From NCBI GenBank assembly GCA_014529385.2, contig CM043971.1, positions 53,539,209-53,603,208 of the forward strand: a stretch of 64,000 nucleotides of DNA. The letters run 5' to 3'. Source of the DNA: Adiantum capillus-veneris (lineage: Eukaryota; Streptophyta; Polypodiopsida; Polypodiales; Pteridaceae). Made by a program: the position numbers and the translations under genes. Positions 12,601 through 22,067 of the stretch are shown here, piece after piece. The notes beneath the pieces are model-generated. The model searched no databases. It was not told the origin of the DNA and worked only from the letters and a program-made list of their open reading frames with translations. Within the stretch, counting starts at the first letter, position 1. Each line of letters begins with the position of its first letter.

Positions 12601-13426
12601 GAACAACCAAACACAAGAAAAGAGGTGGATGACATACCCAAACGCGGAATTGAAAAAGCAGAGACTTGAAATGTGCCAGAGAATGATCGAGATTGCACAA
12701 GCCTTATTAGAACCACCAAAAGAAACAATGAATTGTGGAACGGAAAACCCAATTCAGCAGGAGACTATCATTTCACGGGTAGCTGAAAAGACTCCCAGTG
12801 CACAAAAGCCTGAAAATACACACAAGGATGACCGCATAGTATTGAACACAACCGATCAGGAGATAGAGAGTTTTCATCCATTCATACAGAGGTCTTACGA
12901 AAAAGATGAGGATTACAATGAATTTTGGAAACAAGTGAGAGAGGCAAACTTTGCAAACGAGCTAAGCTGCCAAGCTAATCAGACAAATTGGGAAAAGGAC
13001 ATCAGGAATCCTCCCATAGTGGAATTTGAGGCAGGATCTCAAGTGGACTTGGATCTGCAATCTTACTGGGGAGATGGGGACTCTGTTAGAACAATGGAGA
13101 GCAAACCTCATTCACTGAATACCTTACCTTCATACTTAGGAGAGTATGAAGCAAAATCCGAGATTAGAGCACTTCCCTCACGAAAAATCTCATCAGAAAA
13201 AGTCATGGACTCGCAAGGATTGATAGAGATCTTGTCAACACCAGTGACATGCACTATCACTCTAGCTGAGCTTTTGAGGCTAAGACCACATATGTGGACC
13301 ACTGTAGGAAAATGCTTGGAGAAATTTGGGATAAAAGACCCAACATCGAGACTGCAAGAGGGTATACAAGAGCTGAGTAAACCACAAAAGAACGCTAAGC
13401 ATGTACCCTTAAACAAGGTCGGATAG
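9647..13426 (+). CDS. gag: Ty3 Gag polyprotein (1,259 aa)
   Basis: ATG at 9647 is the first in the frame. The protein has an unusually long N-terminal extension (about 1-395) with no motif I recognise. The retrotransposon Gag/capsid-like domain follows (about 398-560; LTLEGTALTWF and a helical region ending near EGLRNDTLKKDL). A Cys/His motif lies at about 617-637 (KWC…TNHPTEECYY), resembling the CxxHxxxxHxTxxC element of plant Ty3 Gags. Two zinc knuckles sit at 797-809 and 821-833, both spaced CX2CX3HX4C rather than the usual CX2CX4HX4C. The C-terminal 400 residues are charged and probably coiled coil. It forms the particle and binds genomic RNA. It ends at a TAG, but the protease continues in the same frame, so gag and pol were probably one polyprotein. 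Confidence 0.88.
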   Translation: MNLRSGRNLQNNQPKQGEQASVISTEGSVNQSWVQPLEPIFERSVSNTSSERSYEIFTEHLEHLNLNNRENMAAGSSNPSATMKLLFIKYQYDNEQGAKIYKHGMDRYCVKIEERPSEFKDLVPVSYSGDRYLDGEGTMYLVVLNPNIVDKWGLMGTKAKVDEELEEKAPIMNFPDARLRRENETTRINTDNIYVGLYKYNNGEQDLYYRCEEPYTGELTDQKRLYVFTYTEGSEVKIAAYDKYGRQYSTMGKKELEGYTYFGGPLHQYYATSSSQRLAPTNGVQNPMTTGGQRTQAADSFSQPQYSKPGPMGSLHSRESMDTNRGSAVPIHTYTTPGPRFKAKPSQLPPSSRFRTGEPTRVTHEVHDAREGFSRDTGAMRLVADHRRMRPSQVAKCMPKKYGGSGDPYAHVSLFKQVLRAEQITDFHTQYKGFGLTLEGTALTWFQPLNIGGFHDIDHLLREFAEEFSKRGIKHNTVSQIYAFKQREHEKVKEASLRFKQYIERCPVRERPQDDRLSVLFIEGLRNDTLKKDLHLKACTSFEQVTREALYLVDNCTVYGEVSADTDFASSSSSSVASETTTKKNVQTTTMPNVEQMIEDALKRMAPYQKPLPKPLKWCAIEQKWTNHPTEECYYNKGYVRERQYAPPAQLAPPQVHPVPRYPTGNVPGPMGIERPQPVLGQQPPLPGARPVGIRYAPTLENREEQALVPVQAYYEESGAHMSPTVYYPPEEPKQSKPWGMIGNVGIPTVISASDEERYNLDVRTLMFIAHGGLTGQRPSYPQRTNQMGPRPALGPCYKCGGDHLMNVCPHTEIIRINAYCTECGVTHFIEDCSKNPNKVQKTTLNMLETIPTSSGSENETLIPTQVVTRAQAKKTTREPENGKLATEVVSQGPRSQRNTWKARKACMKLRKEREDAILAEELKRTKDRLEKLESQNGKREMSLERTKQKSIKETTSLSSGGSVLVDKVHEPLDALMRAYEARLKNNQTQEKRWMTYPNAELKKQRLEMCQRMIEIAQALLEPPKETMNCGTENPIQQETIISRVAEKTPSAQKPENTHKDDRIVLNTTDQEIESFHPFIQRSYEKDEDYNEFWKQVREANFANELSCQANQTNWEKDIRNPPIVEFEAGSQVDLDLQSYWGDGDSVRTMESKPHSLNTLPSYLGEYEAKSEIRALPSRKISSEKVMDSQGLIEILSTPVTCTITLAELLRLRPHMWTTVGKCLEKFGIKDPTSRLQEGIQELSKPQKNAKHVPLNKVG

Positions 13427-15361
13427 TATTGCGAAGGTGAAGAGGGGAATACAACCTTACCAGTTGAATTCCAAGGAGTGAACACAATGGCAATACTAGA
13501 CAGCGGAGCTGGGGTAGCCATTGCTACAAAAGAAATCTAGAAAAAATGGGGGAAACCAACAATAAGGAAGGCTAGGTTGAAACTCCAATTAGCAGATGGA
13601 CACATGGAGAAACCTATGGGGTTATTAGAGAAAGTCGTAGTGACTTCTTGCGGCATTGAATACGAACATAATTTTGCTATTGTCGATTTTGGCAAGGAGA
13701 ATAACTATGATACCATAGTGGGAAGACCATTCATGAGACAGTTGAAAATGGTCCAAGATTGGGGCTACGATCACATATACCTGAGAAATATGGAAACCAC
13801 TATACGTGTGAACCTGAGAGACCATAGTTACAAAGATGTGAACCGAACACCGGTAGAGGAGTTTGATTCAGCTACTTTGGCGGGATTCGAATTTCCAGCT
13901 TGGTTAGGTAAGCCCAAGGAGTTATGGATGTGTGGAGCCTCGAAATGTGGAAGTCTGAGGCGAGAAGAATGTGTTTTAGAAAGGGCTATCGAAGACGAAA
14001 CTTATATAGGAGAACCCTTTCCAGAGGACACGCTTGAACCATTAGAATGGACACACATTCTAGCAACCCTAGATGTTTGTGCAATTTCGGATGGTCCCAC
14101 AACAAAATTTTGCGACAAGGACGGGTACGACGTGGTTCTGTACTTCATGTTGAGAACTGTACTCGAAAAAGAAACTGAAAAGAACGATACACTGGAAAAG
14201 GAAGATGAAGAGGAGGTGTTTCACGACATTCCCGATCATCCTGAGTGGGGAAATGAAGCAGACAACGAGTCAACGGACAATTCAAGCGGAAATGAAGAAA
14301 CTATAACGGATGTCCGATTTTATGATTTTCCGAACCAAACTAAACAACGCCAGAGACGCTATAGAGCAAAGAGAAAAACAAAGGGGGTTAGAACCAATCC
14401 GATGCCTAGAATAAGAGGAAAAAATCAATTCCTAATGCTAGTAAAGGCGGAAGATTGTGTTAAGGACAAGATTTATGGAAGAATGAGAGGCAATGATCAA
14501 AAGAGCTTACGAAAAGACAAAAGAGGCTCAAGAAATCAAGTTCAAAGGAATGGAACGAAAACAGAAACAAAAAAATCAGAAAAGAACAAGCGCAACAGAG
14601 AACACACGGAGTCCAAGTTAGAACGTAGAAACAAGTACAGAGAGCTCAAGAAAACTCTGAAAGAAGTTTGGACAACAGAATTTGAGAGTGGAGAGGACGA
14701 AAACGCCAAAATCAAGGAAAACATGGATGTTCCCTCTCACTATAGGAAATTCACAATAGAGAATAGGAAGGTGGTATTAACCCAACCTATTCGAGAGAGA
14801 AAGGAGAACGAATCTTATGACGGACCGGAGGATGCAAAAAAAGTTGATTTAGCAGCTCCAGGTGAGCCACCTAGACCGGTGTACATAGCCACAGATTTGT
14901 CTCCAGGCGAGGAAGAGAGACTTTTGAGTCTTCTCAGAGAGTATAGGGATGTGTTTGCATGGTCTTATAAGGACTTAAAGGGAGTTGACCCATCGATATG
15001 CCAACACACAATCCCACTGAAACGAGACGCAAAGCCTAGCAGACAGAGACCATACACATATAATGATATGTTTGCTAAGCGAATCAAAGAAGAGATAGAT
15101 AAGCTAATGGAAGCTGAATTCATATACGAGATTGAACACACCGATTGGGTATCTCCAATTGTGGTAGTACCCGAGAAGAACGGAAAACTCCGAGTGTGTG
15201 TCAACTTAAAGAAAGTGAATGCTGCAACAATCAGGGACAATTATCCCCTACCGATAACTGATCATGTTCTAGAGCGTGTATCAAGGAAAACAGCATACTC
15301 TTTTCTTGATGGTTTTTCAGGATATAACCAGCTAGCCATAGCACTGGAAGATCAACATTAA
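13427..15361 (+). pseudogene. pol: Ty3 Pol part 1: aspartic protease and N-terminal reverse transcriptase
   Basis: Directly in frame with gag. The protease carries the catalytic ILDSGAG motif (Asp codon 13499-13501) and the downstream TIVGRPF stretch that closes retropepsin folds. It is interrupted by an in-frame TAG at 13538-13540. A charged linker (about 14160-14740) precedes the RT, which shows WVSPIVVVPEKNGKLRVCVN and the motif-A catalytic stretch SFLDGFSGYNQ. The segment ends at TAA 15359-15361, inside a conserved RT position usually occupied by a polar residue, so this is a nonsense mutation. No frameshift is present across the whole stretch. Confidence 0.88.
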
Positions 15362-16561
15362 ACAGATTTTGCAACGGAGTGGGGAATTTATGCTTATCGG
15401 GTTATGCCTTTTGGTCTAACCAATGCTCCCGCAACCTTCCAGAGGCTGATGACGCATGCTTTCAAAGAATACTTAAGGTTGTTTCTAGAAATATACATGG
15501 ATGACTTATGTGTACATTCTCTTCTGAGAGATGAGCATCTAGAACACCTAAGAAAAGTATTTGAGAAATGTAGGACATATCGCATTTGTCTCAATCCTAA
15601 GAAATGTGTGTTTATGGTCCGACATGGCAGAATTCTGGGACATATTGTCTCACAAAACGGAATATCCACGGATTTAGAGAAGATAAAAGTTATAGTGGAT
15701 ATGCCTAGACCAACCAATGCGAAACAAGTACAGAGCTTTATGGGACATTGCGGATATTATAGACGATTCATTTACATGTACGCTATAATAGGCCAAACAC
15801 TTTACAGGCTAATAGTGAACTTTGAATGGACAGAGGAGTGTGAGGAATCAATGAAGAAATTGAAAGAGGCACTCATTACCGCTCCAGTCTTGAAATCACC
15901 AGATTGGGAGAAGATATTCCATGTGCACATAGATGCTTCGGCATATGCAATAGGATGCATTCTGGCTCAGCCAGAAGAAGGAAACATGGATTTTCCTATC
16001 TGTTACGCCAGTCGACAGCTCAACAATGCAGAGAAGAATTACACCACAACAGAGCGAGAGGGATTAGGAATGATATATGCTGTGAAGAAATTTCGGCATT
16101 ATCTTCTAGCCAACAAGTTTGTGTTTTTTACGGATCACCAAGCCTTGCTCTACCTAGTGAATAAACCATGCAATACCGGGAGAATAGTGAGATGGTTCAT
16201 TATCTTGCTGGAATTCGACTTCACGGTAGTAGTAAAGAAAGGAAAAACACATCTTAGAGCTGATCATCTTTCGCGATTGACGAATGGAGAAGACCCTATA
16301 GGAGTAGATGACGACATGCCAGACGCGTACTTGTTCAACATAGAAATGATACCGAAGTGGTCTCAAAATGTCATTAACCTATTAACCTATGGAGGAGAGT
16401 TCGATAGAAGAGAATACAACCAGAAACATATTGCTATTCAGCAATCCAAGAATCTTCAATTGGTTGCAGGAAGGTTGTATCAATTGGGAAATGATCATGT
16501 TTTACGACTATGCATCAATCCTGAGGAATATAATATATATCTGCGCGAAGCACATGTTTAG
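15362..16561 (+). pseudogene. pol: Ty3 Pol part 2: RT palm/thumb, RNase H, first zinc-finger module
   Basis: The same frame continues past the TAA. RT motif B (GLTNAPATF) and the YMDD catalytic box (15494-15505) are intact. The connection and RNase H follow, with HIDASAYAIG, TEREGL, TDHQAL and RADHLSRL supplying the expected acidic residues. After RNase H a linker starting KWSQNVINLLT leads to the first histidine of an integrase-type HHCC zinc finger. The segment stops at TAG 16559-16561, which falls between the two histidines of that finger. Confidence 0.88.
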
Positions 16562-18943
16562 GAATGTGCATTTCATTGTTCAAAAAGGAACACATATAGG
16601 AATTTGTTACAATTGGGAGTCTATTGGCCAGGAATGAAAGAAAGCGTACATGAATATGTCACTGTATGTATTGTATGTTCATCAAAACCGCCAGCAGAGT
16701 ATTCGACATTATATCAGATAATGATCGCTCCAGAATGGAGTCAGTATATTGTTGAATATCTCACAAATAGAACTTTCCCAGAAGGAACGTCAAAAGCTCG
16801 TCAGAAATCTGTAGAGACAGAAGCTAGAGATTACTCTTTAATAGGAGATCAACTCTATAAGAGATGTAAAGACAACCAGCTTAGGATTTGCGCATCAGAG
16901 TCTGAGTATGTGATAATCCTAGAGCAAGCTCATGGAGGAGTAGGTGGAGGCCATTTCTCAGGTGATAAGACAGCAAAACTTGTCTTAGCTGTAGGAATAT
17001 GGTGGCCAACATTACATATGGACGCTGAGGAATACGTTAGACGGTGCGATGACTGTCAGCGGACCAAAGTACCACTTAAAAGAGATGATATGCCGCTTCG
17101 ACCAATGATGGGAGCAAGAGCTTTTGCAAAATGGGGGATTGATTATGTCGGACCCATTTCACCTCCTGCATATAAGACTCATGCACAATACATCATTGTG
17201 GCTACAGACTATCTAACAAAGTGGGTCGAAGCAAAGGCAAGTCAAAAAGCAGATGCCAGGACCATGGCACAATTTCTATATGAATACGTCTTTGTACGAT
17301 ATGGATTGCCAATAGAAATTGTGAGTGATCGAGGCACACATTTTATAAATGAAGTGATAGAGATCCTTCTAGATGAATTCATGGTAATCCATAGGAAATC
17401 AGCCCCGTATCATCCACAAGCAAACGGACAAGCTGAAGCAACAAACAAAACCATATGCACGGTCCTCACGAAGATTGTATCTGAGTCGAGAACTGACTGG
17501 GACCAGAAGTTGCATTCAACATTATGGGCATATAGGGTAGCATATAAAACATCAATAGGAACGACCCCATATAACATGGTTTTTGGGCTAAATGCTATCT
17601 TACCAATAGAATTCTTGATTTCAACCTTAAGGGTGGCTAAGGATCTAGAGTGGACAGGGCACGAGCTTTCTGATAGAATAGATGACCTGGAAAAGCTAGA
17701 TGAGCTTCGCCTAAAAGCAGTAGCTTCTATCTACGCTCAAAAAAGGCGACAAAAAGAATTTTTTGATAAGCATGTGCGGACTAAAGAGTTTAAGGTTGGG
17801 GACTATGTCCTAGTTTACACTCTGAAACAGCATGCTAAGAAGCTTAAAAAGCGAGGGATGGGACCTCTGGTGATTAAAGATCTATCACCAAGTGGAGCCG
17901 TCAAGCTTGCTACATTAGACGGAGAAGAAATGCCCAATTGGATTAGTGGATGCAGAGTGAAAAAGTATCTTTTTCCGCTAACCCAAGACATGCTTCTCAA
18001 AATACATCAAGAAAAGCTGCGTGTCCAGGAAAAGAAAATGATTTTGGAGGAAGCGCAAGCCGAGGCGAAGGAAAGAATGGAGAAAAGAAAACTACTGCGT
18101 CAGAAACAACGCAATGAAGGAGCAATACGAATAAACGCAGTCAGTATAACAGAAATGAATAATGACAAAGAAGAACCCATCATTGAATGCAAAGTAGGAA
18201 CCAACCAAATCAAAGCCAGAGCATTATTGGATTCAGGAGCTCAAGCTAACCTACTTTCACTCAGTTTGTATAGACAATTGACAAATGACACTAAACTACA
18301 AACTGCCAAGCAAGAGTTAAAGAGTTACTCTGAGAATTCAATCAAAACTGTCGGATGCACAGTTTTACATATACAGATTAACCGTTATGTGTATCCTCAT
18401 ATGTTTTACGTGGTTGAAGACCAAGCTACACAACATCCATTATTGCTAGGACAACCATGGCAGAAGCAATACAATGCAATGATTGACTGGAGTTATAAAT
18501 CAGTGCTTATCAAATACGAAGGTGAAAGTCAATCAGTTAAGTTCACCAAAGGAGCAGAGCCAACTCCAAAGGACGAATCCAAAGACAAAGGTAAACAACC
18601 ACCAGAGAAAAAGAAGAAGCAATGGCAACCAAAAGTTTCTATACAACCGGATTACTCTTCGACGAGGAATTCTCAACAGTGGATAAGGAAGACAAGCAAT
18701 AATATAACAGCTCAACCTTGGGAAAAAACGGAGTCAAAGTTGGTATGGAGACCAAAAAAGGTTGTGCCAGAGAACACAAAGGTGGAAAACAGAGTCTTCA
18801 ATACCATACAACAGAGTGATTCCAGACAATCAAGGACAGTGAAACAGATCTGGATTCCAAAGAAGTTCATGACGGCACAAAGCTATAGCAAGCAAATTTG
18901 GATCCCAAAGATTTGTAAACAGGAACTCCCTTCAGTACAATGA
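16562..18943 (+). pseudogene. pol: Ty3 Pol part 3: zinc fingers, integrase, second protease-like domain
   Basis: The frame continues. First come the Cys half of zinc finger 1 (YWPGMKESVHEY, CIVC) and a second linker (EWSQYIVEYLT) with a full second HHCC finger (AHGGVGGGHFS, CDDC). The integrase core has WGIDYVGP, PIEIVSDRGTHF and HPQANGQAEATNK for the D, D and E residues. Its C-terminal SH3-like/GPF part (RGMGPLVIKDL) is followed by a short coiled coil. Then comes a second aspartic-protease-like domain: RALLDSGAQANLL (Asp codon 18230-18232) and HPLLLGQPWQ, with IDW after it. A Lys/Pro/Gln-rich tail with Trp motifs ends at TGA 18941-18943. No frameshift is seen. Confidence 0.88.
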
Positions 18944-19258
18944 AAGGAAACTCGTAGGTATTTCAAGGCGAGGAAATCAACACAAAGGACAAAGCAGGTT
19001 TGGGTCACAAAGAGTTTGTGGCAAGCACAAGTGAAGCGGAAGCAGATTTGGATTGTAAAAAAGAACAACAAAGTAAAGAAGAATCCATCTACTGATTCTA
19101 CTACCGAAGTGCCAAAACCAACCCGAAACCCGACCACCAATCCTTCAATCAAACAAAGAGCAGCTTTATTGGAAAGACTGTTGTATCATCGCTCTACAAT
19201 TGCATTGGGAACTTATGACCAAAACAACTACAATGCTTCCCCCACAGACACTTCATAG
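18944..19258 (+). pseudogene. C-terminal tail of Pol frame with W-x-PK-like repeats
   Basis: The gag-pol frame remains open for a further 104 codons after the TGA at 18941. Short repeats centred on Trp occur on both sides of the stop: KLVWRPKK, KQIWIPKK and KQIWIPKI before it, KQVWVTKS and KQIWIVKK after it. The shared repeat is the main evidence that the TGA is a mutation rather than the original end. The function of the tail is unknown; a basic, Trp-rich tail could bind nucleic acid (inference). The frame ends at TAG 19256-19258. Confidence 0.65.
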
Positions 19259-19279
19259 TCGTCCGGGAGGACTCAGACT

Positions 19280-19293
19280 AGGAGGGGGGGAGG
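19280..19293 (+). other. Internal polypurine tract
   Basis: A 14-base all-purine, G-rich run (AGGAGGGGGGGAGG) lies 22 bases after the end of the pol frame. It closely resembles the terminal purine tract at 23581-23592. It could be a second plus-strand priming site or a fossil of an earlier 3' end. Confidence 0.6.
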
Positions 19294-20327
19294 TATACAG
19301 GTATACAGGAGCTACAGAGCAGCTACAAGCGAAAAAAAAAAAACAAAGAAAAACAAAAATTATATTACAAGGGCAGTGTCTTACATGATTTTGCAATTTT
19401 TATGTTTGATTGCGGATATTGATAATATTTATGCCCTTATATACCTTGTTTTGCAACAAGAAGAGATCAAATGATGAATTTGGGTCTCTAGACGTGTAAA
19501 TATCACTAAATAAGAGCGTTTTTGGAGCTAGAAAGTGGAAAAAAGTGGTAATCCAAGTCCAGAAATCACAAATAAGTGTATATTCATATAAACAAGGTTA
19601 CCAGCTATTTATCGTGTATGTTTGGAATTTTTTGGCTTCAATTTGCTATTTTCCTTTATTTTTTATGATTTTCTTAATAAAATTAAAAGAAAAATAAAAA
19701 AAGCAGGTGAAATGAGATCGAAAAAAAGAAAAGAATAGACGGTGATGGTCCTAATGACAAGGGCAACCCATGGTAAAAATTGGGTACAATTCTGAAAAAG
19801 TTGCGGAAAGCCCGAAATGACAGAATTTTGGCAAAGTGGACAGATTTCTCAGAAACAGGTCAAACGGAGTCCAAATTGAGAAATTTCAAATCCTAAAGTG
19901 CATTTCACGATGAGATAGGAGCACATGTCAAATTTGGTATCAAGTGATCCGGGAAGTCCGGAGTTAAGTATTTTTCACTTCACTTTCAAGCTCATTTCCA
20001 CTATTACCTTCTTGGAGAGAGCAAAGAGCACACAGGAGCATCCGACCTTCTACCGCCTTCCATGACTGCTACGAGAGCTCAGAGGACACCAGACATGATA
20101 GGTAGACTCGTTGCCATAAGCTTTTGATGCTTATCGTTAACTTTTGTCGCGAAAACTGACCAAAACATGATTTTGAGCCCAGTTTGCATATTTTTTCACC
20201 TACCCTGCATCCTTAGGCCCTGAATAGCTCATGTTTCAATTTTCAAGTCATTTGAATAGTTAAAAGCTTCATTTCGGCTTTCAGTACTAAAAAGACGCTA
20301 ACTTCTGAAATTGGAGTTACAGGATCC
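19294..20327 (+). other. Non-coding spacer between pol and the extra downstream gene
   Basis: About 1 kb of A-rich sequence with no sustained open frame. It starts with a small GTATACAG duplication and contains an A12 run near 19331. No splice acceptor can be chosen with confidence, although an intron or subgenomic promoter here would be needed to express the next gene. Confidence 0.5.
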
Positions 20328-21347
20328 ATGGATTCCGCCAAGTCATCAGCAACAAAGAGAAAAAGACCGACAATCAAAGATGCTCTTGCAGAAGCAGAAC
20401 CCTTTGACATTCCAGCAGAAACCCTCAAGCCAACCAAAACTTGGGTGGAGGAAGCAGTACTGGAACAAGAGGGAATAAAGATCTACCAGGGGACTTTCAG
20501 AGATCCTCAAGGGCAAGCGATGGATATACCGATGATCCCACAAGAATTGGTGGATTATAGCAGGTCAGAGAACATCAGCAGGTACCTGGAAAGGGCAGAC
20601 TTGCACAGATTCTTCACCTCGAGACCATCAGGTGTAGATACAAGAAGAGTGTATGAGTTAGCAACCTCCATTCAGAAGGATGGGAAAGCCACATTGATAG
20701 CAATAGATGGAGAGAAAGTAGAGGTACAGATCACTCCACAGCTCATTGCAGATGCATTGAATCTGCACAACAAAGGGAGCTCTGTCAGGGAAAGAAGGGA
20801 GGCTATAGAGGTTTATGGGTCCAAGAAACAGAATGCAACCTATGGAGATATGGCAGACCAAAGAGCGGCAACCCTTTGCCGACTGTACAACCAGTTTCTC
20901 CATATTTGCAGTAAAAGACCGCAAAAGTATACGACACCACCCCATGCCATTGCAACTACCATCACATGGGCATTGAAGAGCAATATGCCAAAAGAGGTGA
21001 ATTACGCTCAACACATCCACGAGCAAGTAATTGCCATGCACAACGAGAAGCCAAAGTATATAGGAGGAGCTGAAGTTCTGACAAGAATAGCTTATGAAGC
21101 TATTGGAGCCAGAGATCAATGGCCAAAGGTTCCCTCCCAGAATGAGTGGCTTAGAGAAGCCGATGAGGAGGAAGAACAGCCTGAAGTATCCAAGAGGGCG
21201 TCCACAAGAGCACGCAGGAAACTAGAAATAGTTTCAGAACCTGAAGAGAATGTGGATGAGCCGCTTATGAAGAAAGCAAAGAAGAAGGTTGCTCCCAAGC
21301 AAACCAAAAGTCAGAAAGCGGCAAGAATGGAAAGACTGGTGGAGTAG
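20328..21347 (+). pseudogene. Extra retroelement gene, part 1: N-terminal domain (339 codons)
   Basis: ATG at 20328 opens a frame that, ignoring two TAG codons, runs to 23543 (about 1,071 codons). Part 1 starts with a basic RKR-containing patch, then a folded-looking region (about residues 60-250) with FFTSRPSGVDTRRVYELA and a KVEVQITPQLIADALNL stretch. These resemble the conserved N-terminal domain of proteins encoded downstream of pol or at the ends of some plant Ty3/Athila-like elements (family memory, not a search). An acidic then Lys-rich segment (about 280-335) looks nuclear-localising. TAG at 21345-21347 breaks it. No signal peptide or membrane segment is present, so it is not an obvious envelope protein. 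Confidence 0.7.
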
Positions 21348-22067
21348 TTTAGAGCGGAAAGAGCTCTAAAGGGTGACTTTGAAGAAAAGTGGGTGCCAGA
21401 CCCCACCAAAGTCGGAACTAGCTCAGCCAGGCCACATGTTGATCAATACGATCAATATATTAGAGCTTATGAGGAGTCAGAGGCTATACTGGAGCAGCAA
21501 CCTGTCGAGCCATACACTGAAGAGGAGGTACAGCAATTAAAAGCGGAGCTGAAAAAAGACGACAAAGGGAAAGCCAAGGAAGCTGAGGACAAACATCCCT
21601 CTTTTACTGATGTACCAAGCCCGAAGAAGACGGAAATCATTGTGGAAGAGACCACAGTAGACATGGACACGGCTGCTATGGAAAAGCCGGAGGCCGGGAC
21701 CAAGGAAAAGGAGATAGATCCAATTCAGCAAAAGAAAAACGATTATGAGGATCTGGTAGCGATAGGGTACACTGAAGAAGAGGCCCTTGAGGCAGTCTAT
21801 GGGATCACCCTACAAAAACAAGATGAACGGAGAGGGACGGAGGAAAAAACAAAGAGTACAAAAGAAAGTGAAGAGAAACTGGACGAACCGAAAGCACTAG
21901 AAGAGCCAAAGCCAGTGGAGGTGGTGGCAAAAAAAGCTTTAGAGTTTACAGATGAAGATGAAAAAGACATGCACATGGTGCATAAACTGCTCAGCAAGAT
22001 CAAAGAAAGATCCAAGGCAAAGGAAGTGGAGATTGAGACAGCCAAACAAAGAGAAGCGGAGTTGTAG
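21348..22067 (+). pseudogene. Extra retroelement gene, part 2: acidic charged linker
   Basis: This continues in the same frame from the TAG at 21345. It is strongly Glu/Lys-rich and low in complexity, with one short ordered-looking segment (DYEDLVAIGYTEEEALEAVY, reminiscent of a UBA-like helix pair but too short to assign). It ends at TAG 22065-22067, after which the coiled coil continues without a break. It is probably a flexible spacer between the N-terminal domain and the coiled coil. Confidence 0.65.
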
